Numbered from the stretch's first letter, positions 25,558 through 33,302 are shown. The stretch: DNA of 64,000 nucleotides from Streptomyces sp. NBC_01214 (GCF_026340975.1 NZ_JAPEOS010000001.1:1882501-1946500); one strand, 5' to 3'. Numbers and translations are program-made. Notes: generated by a model not told the origin, from the sequence alone.

Positions 25558-25965
25558 ATGCCTAGATTCGACTGCCGTGATGATGTCAACCTCTTCACCC
25601 GATGCTCCGTGAAGAAGATACGCACAGACGGAACCCATACGGCAGTGGTAGACAATCACACGGACGAGAGGCTCCATAACCTGCGTTTTGTGGTCTCGGT
25701 AGGTGCTTCACAGGACACCTCGCTAAGAATATCCTCTGACGGTGGACAATTCTTGAGGCTCACTTCATCGCGCCAGGGCGTGCTTTCCGAATATAGCTCG
25801 GCAAAGCTCGAATTCTTGCTGCAGCGAGTTGATGCCGCCAAAGGCTCCGAGGTGGTCACCACAACGGCGGCTTGGACCGACAATGCGAGCGATATTGTCT
25901 TCGATGAGGACAATCCGGAGGAGTACTCTGCTCGCCAGTGCGACTACACCGTAGACGTAGGGTAG
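25558..25965 (+). CDS. Cargo gene B: unknown beta-rich 135-aa protein
   Basis: This protein begins MPRFDCRDDVNLFTRCSVK three bases after gene A. Alternating hydrophobic residues (HTAVVDNHTDERLHNLRFVVSV, later EVVTTTAAWTDNASDIVF) suggest an all-beta, Ig- or jelly-roll-like fold. There is no signal peptide, catalytic motif or membrane span. The phrase VDNHTDERLHNLRF resembles structural positions of small Ig-like domains, but the match is weak. It is probably made together with genes A and C. Confidence 0.65.
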   Translation: MPRFDCRDDVNLFTRCSVKKIRTDGTHTAVVDNHTDERLHNLRFVVSVGASQDTSLRISSDGGQFLRLTSSRQGVLSEYSSAKLEFLLQRVDAAKGSEVVTTTAAWTDNASDIVFDEDNPEEYSARQCDYTVDVG

Positions 25966-25969
25966 TGAT

Positions 25970-26569
25970 GTGTCTCAAACGGCCCTCTCATGGGTGCTGC
26001 CAGCTATGGCCATCTGTCAAGTATTGGCCACAGAGCTGGCGACACTGCTTATGCGGCCTATAGGAAAGGCGCATTTCGAGAAGAAGGCCAACGATTCCGC
26101 TAAATGCACCGCATCGCTTCCCTCCTCAGATGATGAGAGAAGGAAGCTGTTGGATGCGCTCTTCTCTCATTCCGCCATATCTTGTAGTGGTGCATCCGTG
26201 CTGGCTTCGTCTGTGGTTACCGTTATCATTCTGATCCTCTTCGTTGCGCTCGCATTCAATGCACGGAATGCCTTGGTTGGGTGGATTGTAGCCGTAGAGG
26301 CGGCGGTTATATTCGTGTGGGCGTTCGTGCTTTCATGGAAGATCCATCGCGGCGAGCTTGTCAAGAATAATCTAAATCGCCCAATGCCCATATGGCGACT
26401 GACTCCCCATAAAGAATCCAGGGCGCGTGTGCGATTCGTTTACAATTCGTTTTGGGCGTCTCCGAGAATCTATATACACAACCTCGGTACCTTTTGTACG
26501 GTTGCCTTCTATAAAACGTCACTGCTCCTCGTTACGGCTTCTCTATTTTATTGGAGAACGCTTCTATGA
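25970..26569 (+). CDS. Cargo gene C: unknown multi-pass membrane protein
   Basis: The GTG at 25970, 4 bases after gene B, starts a 199-residue protein. Hydrophobic segments lie around residues 5-22, 73-97 (VLASSVVTVIILILFVALAF), 104-122 (IVAVEAAVIFVWAFVLS) and near the C-terminus (TSLLLVTASLFYW). A charged cytosolic loop (residues 30-65) with DDERRKLLDALFSH precedes the second span. As the only membrane component it may anchor or be the effector of the three-gene set. No family is recognised. Confidence 0.65.
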   Translation: MSQTALSWVLPAMAICQVLATELATLLMRPIGKAHFEKKANDSAKCTASLPSSDDERRKLLDALFSHSAISCSGASVLASSVVTVIILILFVALAFNARNALVGWIVAVEAAVIFVWAFVLSWKIHRGELVKNNLNRPMPIWRLTPHKESRARVRFVYNSFWASPRIYIHNLGTFCTVAFYKTSLLLVTASLFYWRTLL

Positions 26570-26901
26570 TGCGGCGTATCTCTACGAGATGCTCTGGCTC
26601 ACTGGTGGGCGACATGCCACCCGGTGCCCCAATACCGGTGGTCTCGGTGCTGGAGGTCAGGCTGTCTTCGGGCGGGCAGCCTGAATACGGAAGAGGCGAG
26701 CCGCGCGGCGCTGGAGTCGTTCGAGGTCGTCGATGCCCGCTTTGCACAGAGCCTCTGGAGCCGTGTGCACTGCGACGAGGGGCTTGACGGCAACCTTTGA
26801 CGGCAATACCAGCAGACGCGAGCAGGTCAGCGCTGACCCTGTGAGTGCCTCCTACGCGGGGGAGGTAGCTATTCCCGTCGTCATGTGCCCGGTTGGGCGA
26901 G
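26570..26901 (+). other. Left flank of att site 2, with repeats and a gene remnant
   Basis: A plus-strand frame ending TGA at 26800 reads SLNTEEASRAALESFEVVDA then RFAQSLWSRVHCDEG. It looks like the C-terminal 45 residues of a lost gene. TTGACGGCAA occurs twice (26784 and 26797), and GGTCAGCGCTGACC (26825-26838) is a perfect palindrome; both could be integrase or accessory sites left of the core. Nothing else is seen. Confidence 0.35.
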
Positions 26902-26946
26902 CTTACAAAGCAGATGTCGGCGGTTCGAAACCGTCCGCGCCCACCA
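26902..26946 (+). repeat. Attachment site 2: tRNA 3'-end copy
   Basis: It is identical to the 12541 copy over 53 bases (26902-26954), including the tRNA CCA and 8 further bases. Again no 5' half of a tRNA is present. It marks the right end of element 1 and the left end of element 2. Confidence 0.85.
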
Positions 26947-26953
26947 GCACGAA

Positions 26954-26984
26954 GACCCCCCGCCGATCATGGCGGGGGGTCTTC
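26954..26984 (+). terminator. Terminator next to att site 2
   Basis: GACCCCCCGCC (26954-26964) pairs perfectly with GGCGGGGGGTC (26971-26981) across GATCAT, followed by TTC. It has the same layout as att sites 1 and 3 but a different stem sequence. Confidence 0.7.
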
Positions 26985-27014
26985 TGCATCTACATCTGAC
27001 ATCAACGGGGACGG

Positions 27015-28166
27015 TCAGGAACGAACGCGCCGTCCCCTCAACAGCCGGTCCATGTGCCCGATCGCCTCGCGCTGCGTGTCCTGGACGACGTGGGCGTAGA
27101 CGTTCATGGTGACGGCGATCTGCGAGTGCCCGAGGATCTCCATCACGACCCGGGGCGGAACGCCGGCGGCGGTCAGCAGAGTCGCTGTCCCGTGTCGAGC
27201 GTCGTGCAGCCGGACGACGCGGAGGCCGGCGTCCTTGGCCACGCGGGTGAAGGACCGGTACACGTTCCGCGGCTCGATGGGCCGCCCGGTCCGGGTGGTG
27301 AACACGTAGCCGGTCTCCTCCCACTTCTCCCCGGCGGCCTTCCTCATAGCGGCCTGCTTCATCCGCTGCCAGCGCAGGGGAGCGACGCAGATCCCGGGCA
27401 GTGGCAGGGTCTGCCGGCGGCGACGTCCCTTGGGGTCGTCCTCGTACGCCTCACCACGCACGCGCTGCCGCTGACTCCGCACCCTGATTTCCCGCTTGTC
27501 CAGGTCCACGTTCTCCCACCGCAGCCCGACCAACTCACCGCGCCGCAGACCGAGGGCGATGGCGAGCACGAAGGCCGGATAGAGCGGGTCCTTACGGGCG
27601 GCGGCAAGGAAGTCGAGGGTCTCGTCCAACTCCCACGGCGACATCTCCCGCACCTGCACCTTGGGCGGTTCGACGAGCGACACGACGTTGCGGCTGACGA
27701 GTTCCTCCCGACAGGCGGCGACGGCAGTCCGCAGTACGCGGTGCGACTCCTTGGCAGTGGCTGCGCTGGTCTCCTTCTGGAGCTGCACCAGGGCCCGTCG
27801 CACATCGGCGACGCTCAGGGACTCCAGCCGCTTCTTTCCGAGCAACGGCACCAGGTAGAGCCGGACATGGGTCTCGTACTTGGCGTAGGTCGTGCGCTTG
27901 CGGTGCGGCCGAACGATGTTCTCCAGCCAGTACGGCAGCCACTCGGTGAGCTTGGCCGACCGGGTGGGCACGGGCACGCCCTGGTCCACCTTGGCGAGCA
28001 GCTCGCGGCGCTTGGTGTCGCACTCCGTCCAGGTCTTGCCGTAGGCGAACTTCCGGGCACGGGTGCCATCGGGCTGGAGGACGTACACAGCCGCCTGATA
28101 GCGCCCGTCCTTCCGCTGCGTGATGGTGCCGGCACCGTTGGGGTTGCGCTTCCGCTGCGTCGCCAT
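27015..28166 (-). CDS. int: AICE tyrosine integrase (element 2)
   Basis: The ATG at 28166 (MATQRKRNPNGAGTITQRKDG) gives 383 residues, similar to the element-1 integrase throughout. Catalytic positions are intact: Arg in GLRRGELVGLRW, His-x-x-Arg in HDARHGTATLL, His in EILGHSQIAV, Tyr in NVYAHV. Both integrases should recognise the same tRNA-Val-like core, which explains the tandem arrangement. The downstream core is 69 bp from the stop. It could still mobilise element 2, or element 1 in trans, although replication and transfer genes of element 2 are broken. Confidence 0.92.
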   Translation of the reverse strand: MATQRKRNPNGAGTITQRKDGRYQAAVYVLQPDGTRARKFAYGKTWTECDTKRRELLAKVDQGVPVPTRSAKLTEWLPYWLENIVRPHRKRTTYAKYETHVRLYLVPLLGKKRLESLSVADVRRALVQLQKETSAATAKESHRVLRTAVAACREELVSRNVVSLVEPPKVQVREMSPWELDETLDFLAAARKDPLYPAFVLAIALGLRRGELVGLRWENVDLDKREIRVRSQRQRVRGEAYEDDPKGRRRRQTLPLPGICVAPLRWQRMKQAAMRKAAGEKWEETGYVFTTRTGRPIEPRNVYRSFTRVAKDAGLRVVRLHDARHGTATLLTAAGVPPRVVMEILGHSQIAVTMNVYAHVVQDTQREAIGHMDRLLRGRRVRS

Positions 28167-28354
28167 CAGGCAGCCTCCTCGATCTCGTACTGGATGAACT
28201 CCCGGATGGCATCGGCAGGGATCCGGCGTGCGCGGCCGATGGTGATGGACACCAGCCGCCGGGAGCGGATGAGGCCGTAGACGGTCGAGCGCCCGAGCCT
28301 GAGCAGCACCATGACCTCCGGCACGGTCAGCAGCTCTGGGGCGGCGGTGGCCAT
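28166..28354 (-). CDS. xis: Excisionase (element 2)
   Basis: This 62-residue protein, MATAAPELLTVPEVMVLLRLGR then STVYGLIRSRRL and RARRIPADAIREFIQYE, is a MerR/HTH_17-type excisionase, close to the element-1 xis. Its stop overlaps the integrase start, and its start overlaps the end of the rep remnant by 28 bases, preserving the rep-xis-int order of pSAM2. Confidence 0.85.
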   Translation of the reverse strand: MATAAPELLTVPEVMVLLRLGRSTVYGLIRSRRLVSITIGRARRIPADAIREFIQYEIEEAA

Positions 28355-28923
28355 GACGGGTCTCCTTCCAGGGCAAGTTGATCGGGGAGGGCTTCGCGGG
28401 CGGTCTGGCGGTTGAGCTGGATATCGCGGGCGATGGTGGCGGCGAGGACGGATTCACCGGGGGAGTGGCCGTGGCCTGCGTACTGCCAGGAGGCCAGGAC
28501 AAGCACGGTGTCCGGCTCGACGTCGCCGAGGCCGCGGGCTTCGCGTTCCTGGGCAGCGCGGTAGTCGGCGCGGGTCTGACGGAGGTCGCCGAGGGTGGTG
28601 GAGTACTCGCGGGATTTGGTGGAGAAGTGGCCGCGGAAGCCGAGCATGTGTGACCAGGCGGCGAGGCGACGGTCCGGGTAGAGCGGGTCCAGATCAAGGC
28701 AGGCCGCGATGAGACGGGCGGCGTGGTCCGGGACGTTGAGGAGCACGAGTGCTTCACGGTTGCCGATGCGGCGGTCGAGGGTGCCGTTGTTCTCTGCGGC
28801 TTTGGTCGCGTACTTGGCGAGGTACGAGGCCACGGCCTGTTCGGTGATGTCGGAGCCGTCTCCGAAGGCCTTGATGGGGCGTACGTCGAGCTGCGTGCCC
28901 CAGCTGAAGGTTCGGGCGGACAT
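28327..28923 (-). pseudogene. RepSA-type replication initiator, C-terminal half
   Basis: The 198 residues match the C-terminal part of rolling-circle initiators of pSAM2-like elements: TFSWGTQLDVRPIKAFG at the very start, VASYLAKYATKAAE (with the family Tyr near the active-site region), LAAWSHMLGFRGHFSTKSR, and a final LALEGDPSWPPPPQ. The N-terminal half is missing here and lies on the opposite strand at 29800-30531. The apparent start codon exists only because of the rearrangement. It is unlikely to initiate replication. Confidence 0.8.
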
Positions 28924-29551
28924 GGGGCGCGTCTACGAGCTCATCCGTACCGAGCAGCGGATCAGCGTCGCGCTGCCTGACGCGCAGATCACCGCAGACA
29001 TCTGGGACCTGCCCGCGCACCTGAGGCCTGTTCCAGTCGTGCTCCTGGTCGATGAAGTCGCGGAGTTGGCTCTCGCCGCGAGCAAGGCCGAGGAGGCTCG
29101 GCGGGATCAGATCGTCACCCACCTCGTACGGCTCTCCCAACTCGGCCGCGCCGCTGGCATCTACCTGGAGATCTGCGGGCAGCGCTTCGGTTCCGAGCTC
29201 GGCAAGGGCATCACCATGCTCCGCGCCCAACTCACCGGCCGCACCGCCCACCGCGTCAACGACGAGACCTCGGCGAACATGGCCTTCGGGGACATCTCCC
29301 CGGACGCCGTCCTCGCCGCCGTACAGATCGACAAAGACCGCCCCGGCACGGCCGTGGCCGGCGACTCCTCCGGCGGCTGGTCCCGCATCCGGGCCCCGCA
29401 CACCACGCTCCGACAGGTCGTAGACACCTTCAACGCCCACGCGCACCGCACCCCGAGCATCCCGGAGCTGGAGCCCTTCCGGCCCGCCGTCCCGGTACGC
29501 GTCCTCATCGGCAAGGTCCAGCCGAAGCCCACTACGGCAACTGCCTTCTAA
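28922..29551 (+). pseudogene. FtsK/Tra translocase, C-terminal fragment
   Basis: From 28922 the plus strand reads MGRVYELIRTEQRISVALPD, then VVLLVDEVAELALAASKAEE (Walker B, about residues 40-59), RLSQLGRAAGIYLEICGQRFG and TGRTAHRVNDETSANMAFGD. This is the C-terminal half of a Tra motor. Walker A and the membrane domain are missing, replaced abruptly by the inverted rep remnant whose apparent start codon overlaps this one. It is probably non-functional. The next fragment follows 78 bases on. Confidence 0.8.
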
Positions 29552-29629
29552 GCACTTGGCCCCACCCGGTCGGCGCGGCCTCACGCGCCAAGTCCCTACC
29601 CCACCCATGCCTGAAAGGAGGTGAACCCC

Positions 29630-29758
29630 ATGCCCCGCCTGGTCCGTCCGAACGCCGTCCTCGTCCAGGCCGTCATCGCCGGAGCACTCTCCTTCGCCCA
29701 CCTGCACGACCTCGCCGAAGCCGCCGGACAGCACGGCTGGAAAGCCTGGGGCCATGTA
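29630..29758 (+). pseudogene. DUF2637-type spread protein, N-terminal fragment
   Basis: A near-perfect Shine-Dalgarno sequence (AAAGGAGGTGA ending at 29623) precedes the ATG. The peptide MPRLVRPNAVLVQAVIAGAL then SFAHLHDLAEAAGQHGWKAW matches the start of DUF2637 SpdB-like proteins of AICEs. After about 43 residues the match stops, and rep sequence begins in another frame by about 29800, so a deletion joined spd to rep. Confidence 0.65.
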
Positions 29759-29799
29759 GGCGACGAGAGCCGCCAACAGGTCAGCCGCGGCATCCGGGT

Positions 29800-30531
29800 T
29801 GTCCGCCAGGGCTGCACCGCTACTCCACCGAGAACGAACCCGGCGCCCGGCTCCGGATCGCCTGCGGCAACCGCCGCGCCTCCCGCTGTCCGGCCTGCGC
29901 CTGGACTTACTCCGGGGACACGTACCACCTGATCCGGGCCGGGCTGGCGGGCGACGACCGCCGCGACATCCCTGCCACTGTCCGCGAGCACCCCCGCGTC
30001 TTCGCCACCCTCACCGCGCCGTCCTTCGGCCTGGTCCACAACCGCCCCACCGGCCGCCCGTGCCGCTGCGGCAAGCACCACCAGGAGGACGCCCCCGAAC
30101 TCGGCACTGCCTTCGACCCGGCCACCTACGACTACGCCGCCGCCGTCCTCTTCAACAACCACGCCGGACAGCTCTGGCAGCGCTTCACCACCCGCCTGCG
30201 CCGCGAGATCGCCGCCTGTGCCGGGCTCACCCAACGGGAGCTGAAGGAGGTCGCCCGGGTCTGCTACGGCAAGGTCGCCGAGTTCCAGAAGCGCGGCGCC
30301 GTCCACTTCCATGCCGTGATCCGCATCGACGGACCCGACGGCCCAGACACCCCGCCGCCGCCCTGGGCCACGACCGGATTACTCGACCGCTCGATCCGGG
30401 CGGCCGTTGCCCACGCCTACACGTCGGTCACGGTCCCGGCCGCCGCCACCCAGCTCGGTGAGACTCCACGGCTTGACGTTTCCCAATCCCGTATGCAGTT
30501 CCCCGAACCACGTGAAGGCGCGACTGGATGA
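29800..30531 (+). pseudogene. RepSA-type replication initiator, N-terminal half
   Basis: The frame reads LHRYSTENEPGARLRIACGN, RRASRCPACAWTYSGDTYHL, VFATLTAPSFGLVH, RPCRCGKHH, LRREIAACAGLTQRELKEVA and GAVHFHAVIRIDGP. The last carries the HxH metal-binding motif of HUH-type rolling-circle initiators. The rep-like sequence ends at VPAAATQLGE (about 30465) and is followed by unrelated residues. Its missing C-terminal half is inverted at 28327-28923. There is no start codon because the 5' end was lost in a fusion to the spd fragment. Confidence 0.8.
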
Positions 30532-30608
30532 TCAACACGCGGAGCTCACCCACTGCTGCTAGCTTGAAATTAGGGGAAACCTGCCTCTTGGGTAGGGGGG
30601 CGATATCG

Positions 30609-31202
30609 ATGGAATTTGCACTCCTGGCCGCAGTCATCCTAGTGGCCGTCATCATTGCGCTCGTAGCTGCTCAAAATTCCCCTAGGGCTGCAGTCAAGCA
30701 TCCTACGAAATTTGATGAGGACCTACGAAAGTGGGCCGCCAGTAGAGAGTACTCGAAAGTAGAGCAGCTTCTCCGAGCCCTCCCAAACTGGCCAGTGAGA
30801 AAGGCCCTGATTGAAGCGGCTAGCAGCCTTTTCATGCTCCAGAGGGGGCTTCCATATGCACCTCAAGTCGGCGTTCTAGAGGCTGCGATCGAGGGGCTGG
30901 AGAACGGAATAAACCAAAGCGAAGAGTTCGTCTGGTCGACGGCTCAACGGGTCGCCGCTGTAGCCAATCTAGCAATCTCCAGGCAGCACAAGAAACTTCC
31001 CCCTGAGGCTAAAGAGTTGTTCGATCGCGACTCTGCCCATCTCGCATCGATTACCCGAGCAGCCAAGGAGGCGCACGAAGGGCTGACGATCGCCATCGCC
31101 GCTGGCCATGGCACATCAGCCAGCCAATCGGCGGATGCCGCCATGGCGCTCGATAATGTCCGTCAAGCCATCCAGCAACTGTCTCACCCAAACCGCAGCT
31201 AG
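30609..31202 (+). CDS. Cargo: membrane-anchored helical protein beside a PspA-like gene
   Basis: The ATG at 30609 follows a G-rich site (GGGGGG near 30598) and starts MEFALLAAVILVAVIIALVA, a single N-terminal membrane anchor. The remaining 170 residues are helical and charged (KFDEDLRKWAASREYSKVEQL, then SEEFVWSTAQRVAAVANLAIS). Composition is AT-richer than the flanking AICE genes. The PspA-like gene starts 1 base after the stop, so the pair is surely co-expressed. I do not recognise the family. A membrane-tethered partner of the coiled-coil protein is inference. Confidence 0.65.
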   Translation: MEFALLAAVILVAVIIALVAAQNSPRAAVKHPTKFDEDLRKWAASREYSKVEQLLRALPNWPVRKALIEAASSLFMLQRGLPYAPQVGVLEAAIEGLENGINQSEEFVWSTAQRVAAVANLAISRQHKKLPPEAKELFDRDSAHLASITRAAKEAHEGLTIAIAAGHGTSASQSADAAMALDNVRQAIQQLSHPNRS

Positions 31203-31203
31203 C

Positions 31204-31893
31204 GTGGACAAGAAAGCTCGCTCAATGGACGACATGAAGGCATACCTGAAAGGTGTACTGGCGTCGATCAATACTGCATTGGCAGTAAGCGACGGCAAGC
31301 CGCAGGACCAAGTCACTGAAGCCTTGAGCATTCTTGACCAGGGTGTCGAGTCGGTCAAGAACGAGCATTTTAAGACACTGGTGGCCCTCAAGGAGTGTGA
31401 AATCAGAATTGCGAATGCTCAGGAGCGGTTGGCCGATCTAAACGAGAAGGCCAAGGCGTCAGTCCGTGAAGGGGATGAGGACGCCGCCTCCTTGTATATT
31501 GAGGACATGCGGGATGTCGAGGCAGAGGTCGCACCGTACCAAGAGCTGCTTCCAGAACTCCGAGAAGCGAGCGATCACTTGGAGCAGCAGAAGAAATTTC
31601 TTGAACGGAAGTCAGGACAGCTCCGGCAGAGTCGACAAAAAATGACAGTCAGGGCAACTCTTATGGATGCGCAGAGCATGGCGGGAGAGGTTCGGAGACT
31701 TCTTGATCAATTGGTTCGTGAAGTCCAGGACGCCTCTATAGCCCAGGAGGCCACGCAAGCTGCTACTGCGCACACAGACGAGGGTATTCGGCGGGTTCGG
31801 ACAGAGCAGCGCGCTGAGAGTAGGTGGGTAGAGGAACACCTTCAACGACTGAAGAGGGAGTGTGCAAGCCCATCTGAAACGGACCGATCCTGA
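31204..31893 (+). CDS. PspA/IM30-like coiled-coil protein
   Basis: The GTG at 31204 gives 229 residues, almost all long amphipathic helix. The order of features follows PspA/Vipp1 proteins: a hairpin of helices near residues 50-150, a motif like ASVREGDEDAASLYIEDM (PspA proteins carry a similar A-x-x-G-x-E/D-x-x-A turn), and a later KSGQLRQSRQKMTVRATLM segment resembling the family's K-x-x-R-x-x-x-x-A-R region. The usual N-terminal membrane-binding amphipathic helix is weak. PspA proteins form ESCRT-III-like polymers that repair membranes. Membership is by pattern, not search. Confidence 0.55.
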   Translation: MDKKARSMDDMKAYLKGVLASINTALAVSDGKPQDQVTEALSILDQGVESVKNEHFKTLVALKECEIRIANAQERLADLNEKAKASVREGDEDAASLYIEDMRDVEAEVAPYQELLPELREASDHLEQQKKFLERKSGQLRQSRQKMTVRATLMDAQSMAGEVRRLLDQLVREVQDASIAQEATQAATAHTDEGIRRVRTEQRAESRWVEEHLQRLKRECASPSETDRS

Positions 31894-32395
31894 CGCTAAT
31901 CAAGCCGATCCGATGAGCTCCTCGTACTGCGCCGCGCATAGCCCGCGTCCGTACGCTTCCAGCGTCTGCGTGTGGACGGCTGCGTCCAGCGCACGCGGGC
32001 AGACGACGCCGGCTCGAGGCGCCCCCAGTTGACAGCTGACACCACGAGGGTAGACGGCCGCGACTTCGGGCGGCCTGGCCGGGCAGGCGCAGCCTGCATG
32101 GGCCGCTGGATGACCTGCACTATCAAGGCATCCGCCACGCACAGCGCGGCGAGCGCGCCCGTCGCCCGAGCCTGCGCTCCTGTCTCCGACCCCTCTCCGA
32201 CCCGACCGCCGACCGCACGCCAGACAGTGCGGATTCGATGGCAGGAGACCGCCAATGCGGCTGGCATGGCCTGCCCCCTGATCGCCATCGGGATCTTCTG
32301 AGGGCTCATCCGGCCGTCAAGTTGGAGGGGCTCGTGTCGACCCGCTCAGAATAGCGAATGTGTAGCGAGTGATTGATTTTGGTGGAGGTTGCGAG
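31894..32395 (+). other. Gene-free stretch after the PspA-like gene
   Basis: A GC-rich block (31900-32300) shows only poorly supported frames. One reverse frame ends with ARVVCPRAL-like sequence and AAVHTQTLEAYGRGL then CAAQYEELIGSA (stop near 31900), possibly a decayed C-terminus. From 32330 the sequence turns AT-rich, and GGTGGAGG at 32381 is the ribosome-binding site for the next small gene. Confidence 0.35.
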
Positions 32396-32509
32396 GTGCC
32401 TGACCCTCTCGGGACTGTTCAAAATTCACAGGTTGCCGGATCAATGAATGAAAAAGTGGCGAATGGAACGAATGGCCGGTACTCTGGTTTCGTGAAAATA
32501 CTCGAGTGA
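32396..32509 (+). CDS. Cargo: 37-aa peptide, first gene of a small operon
   Basis: The GTG at 32396 has a good Shine-Dalgarno sequence (GGAGG at 32384-32388, 7-base spacing). The 37 residues, MPDPLGTVQNSQVAGSMNEK then VANGTNGRYSGFVKILE, have no membrane segment. The stop lies 13 bases before the next start, inside that gene's ribosome-binding site. Size and composition allow an antitoxin-, signal- or leader-type peptide; none can be chosen. Confidence 0.5.
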   Translation: MPDPLGTVQNSQVAGSMNEKVANGTNGRYSGFVKILE

Positions 32510-32522
32510 AGGTGGTGGGTGA

Positions 32523-32753
32523 ATGTCCTGGTGGATTTATGCAGCCTCAATTGCCTCTGCTTTGGGGTTTGCCGCTGCGACCTTCACCCTCTTTAGGCGC
32601 GCAGTGGCTCACGTCAATCAGCGCTATGGGCAGAAATCTGCGCCTGCGTCACACCACCTCAGGGTCACGGAAGAGGGTGGACGGCAGGCAATGCAGGTGA
32701 TCCAGCAGTGGCTGGCCGATGAGGGTGAGGGTACGAAACTCAAAAAGGGGTAG
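32523..32753 (+). CDS. Cargo: 76-aa single-pass membrane protein
   Basis: The ATG at 32523 starts MSWWIYAASIASALGFAAAT, one membrane span at the N-terminus. A basic helix (FRRAVAHVNQRYGQKS) and a charged C-terminus follow (RQAMQVIQQWLADEGEGTK). The following gene begins 2 bases after the stop. I recognise no family; it is part of the AT-richer cargo operon. Confidence 0.6.
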   Translation: MSWWIYAASIASALGFAAATFTLFRRAVAHVNQRYGQKSAPASHHLRVTEEGGRQAMQVIQQWLADEGEGTKLKKG

Positions 32754-32755
32754 CC

Positions 32756-33157
32756 ATGACCGAGCCGTTCCCTGAACCCGCCAAAAAGACTGCGGCAAGG
32801 CCCCCCCAAAGAAGGCCGCAGAAAAAAACCAAGGGGGTTGCCACGGTGGGCGGGGCGAGTGGAGGGACATTGTTGCTATCGATAGCGCAGAGCCTCCCCC
32901 CGCAAAGTATTCTGGCTCAGGTTCTGAAATGGGCGTCCCCTAGCGTTGCCGCCATCACTGGCATTCTGACGCCGATGGTGCAGCTACAATTTGAGCACTG
33001 GGCTGAAGATTTCAAGCTCTGGCGATCTCGTAGAATTCTGGTAAAAATGATCAATCGCCAGGATACGCCTGCGGACGTTAAGGCTGAATATCAACAAGTT
33101 GTGGCGCAACTCGATAGGCGCAAGGCGCAGATGGTGCTTCGGCGCGCCAATGCATAG
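32756..33157 (+). CDS. Cargo: 133-aa protein with basic tail and membrane hairpin
   Basis: The N-terminal 27 residues are very basic (KKTAARPPQRRPQKKTKG). Two weakly hydrophobic stretches follow (VGGASGGTLLLSIAQSL, then SVAAITGILTPMVQLQF), suggesting a membrane hairpin. The last 50 residues are charged helices (HWAEDFKLWRSRRILVKMIN and AEYQQVVAQLDRRKAQM). It is the last gene of the three-gene set. The function is unknown; holin-like or scaffold roles are both possible. Confidence 0.6.
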   Translation: MTEPFPEPAKKTAARPPQRRPQKKTKGVATVGGASGGTLLLSIAQSLPPQSILAQVLKWASPSVAAITGILTPMVQLQFEHWAEDFKLWRSRRILVKMINRQDTPADVKAEYQQVVAQLDRRKAQMVLRRANA

Positions 33158-33212
33158 ATGCATGTTGAGTACGTCACGACGGGCCTCGCCGTTGCTCGGG
33201 GGGAGAGGGCGG

Positions 33213-33233
33213 CTTACAAATCAGCTGTCGCCG
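33213..33233 (+). repeat. Degenerate attachment-core-like sequence
   Basis: CTTACAAATCAGCTGTCGCC is the start of a 21-base match to the attachment core (12541) with three differences. The T-arm and acceptor part do not follow. It may be a decayed att site left by an older insertion inside element 2, or chance; identity at the anticodon-loop end favours the former. Confidence 0.35.
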
Positions 33234-33302
33234 ACCGCAGGACGGCAGGGCTCGCGGCCTATTTGTGGACCGGCGGGACGTAATAGAGAGCTTCTAGGCT
33301 CT

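Noticed and set aside
31896-32309. Genes in the GC-rich block after the PspA-like protein
   Set aside because: All frames have shadow-like composition; at most a decayed C-terminus is visible.
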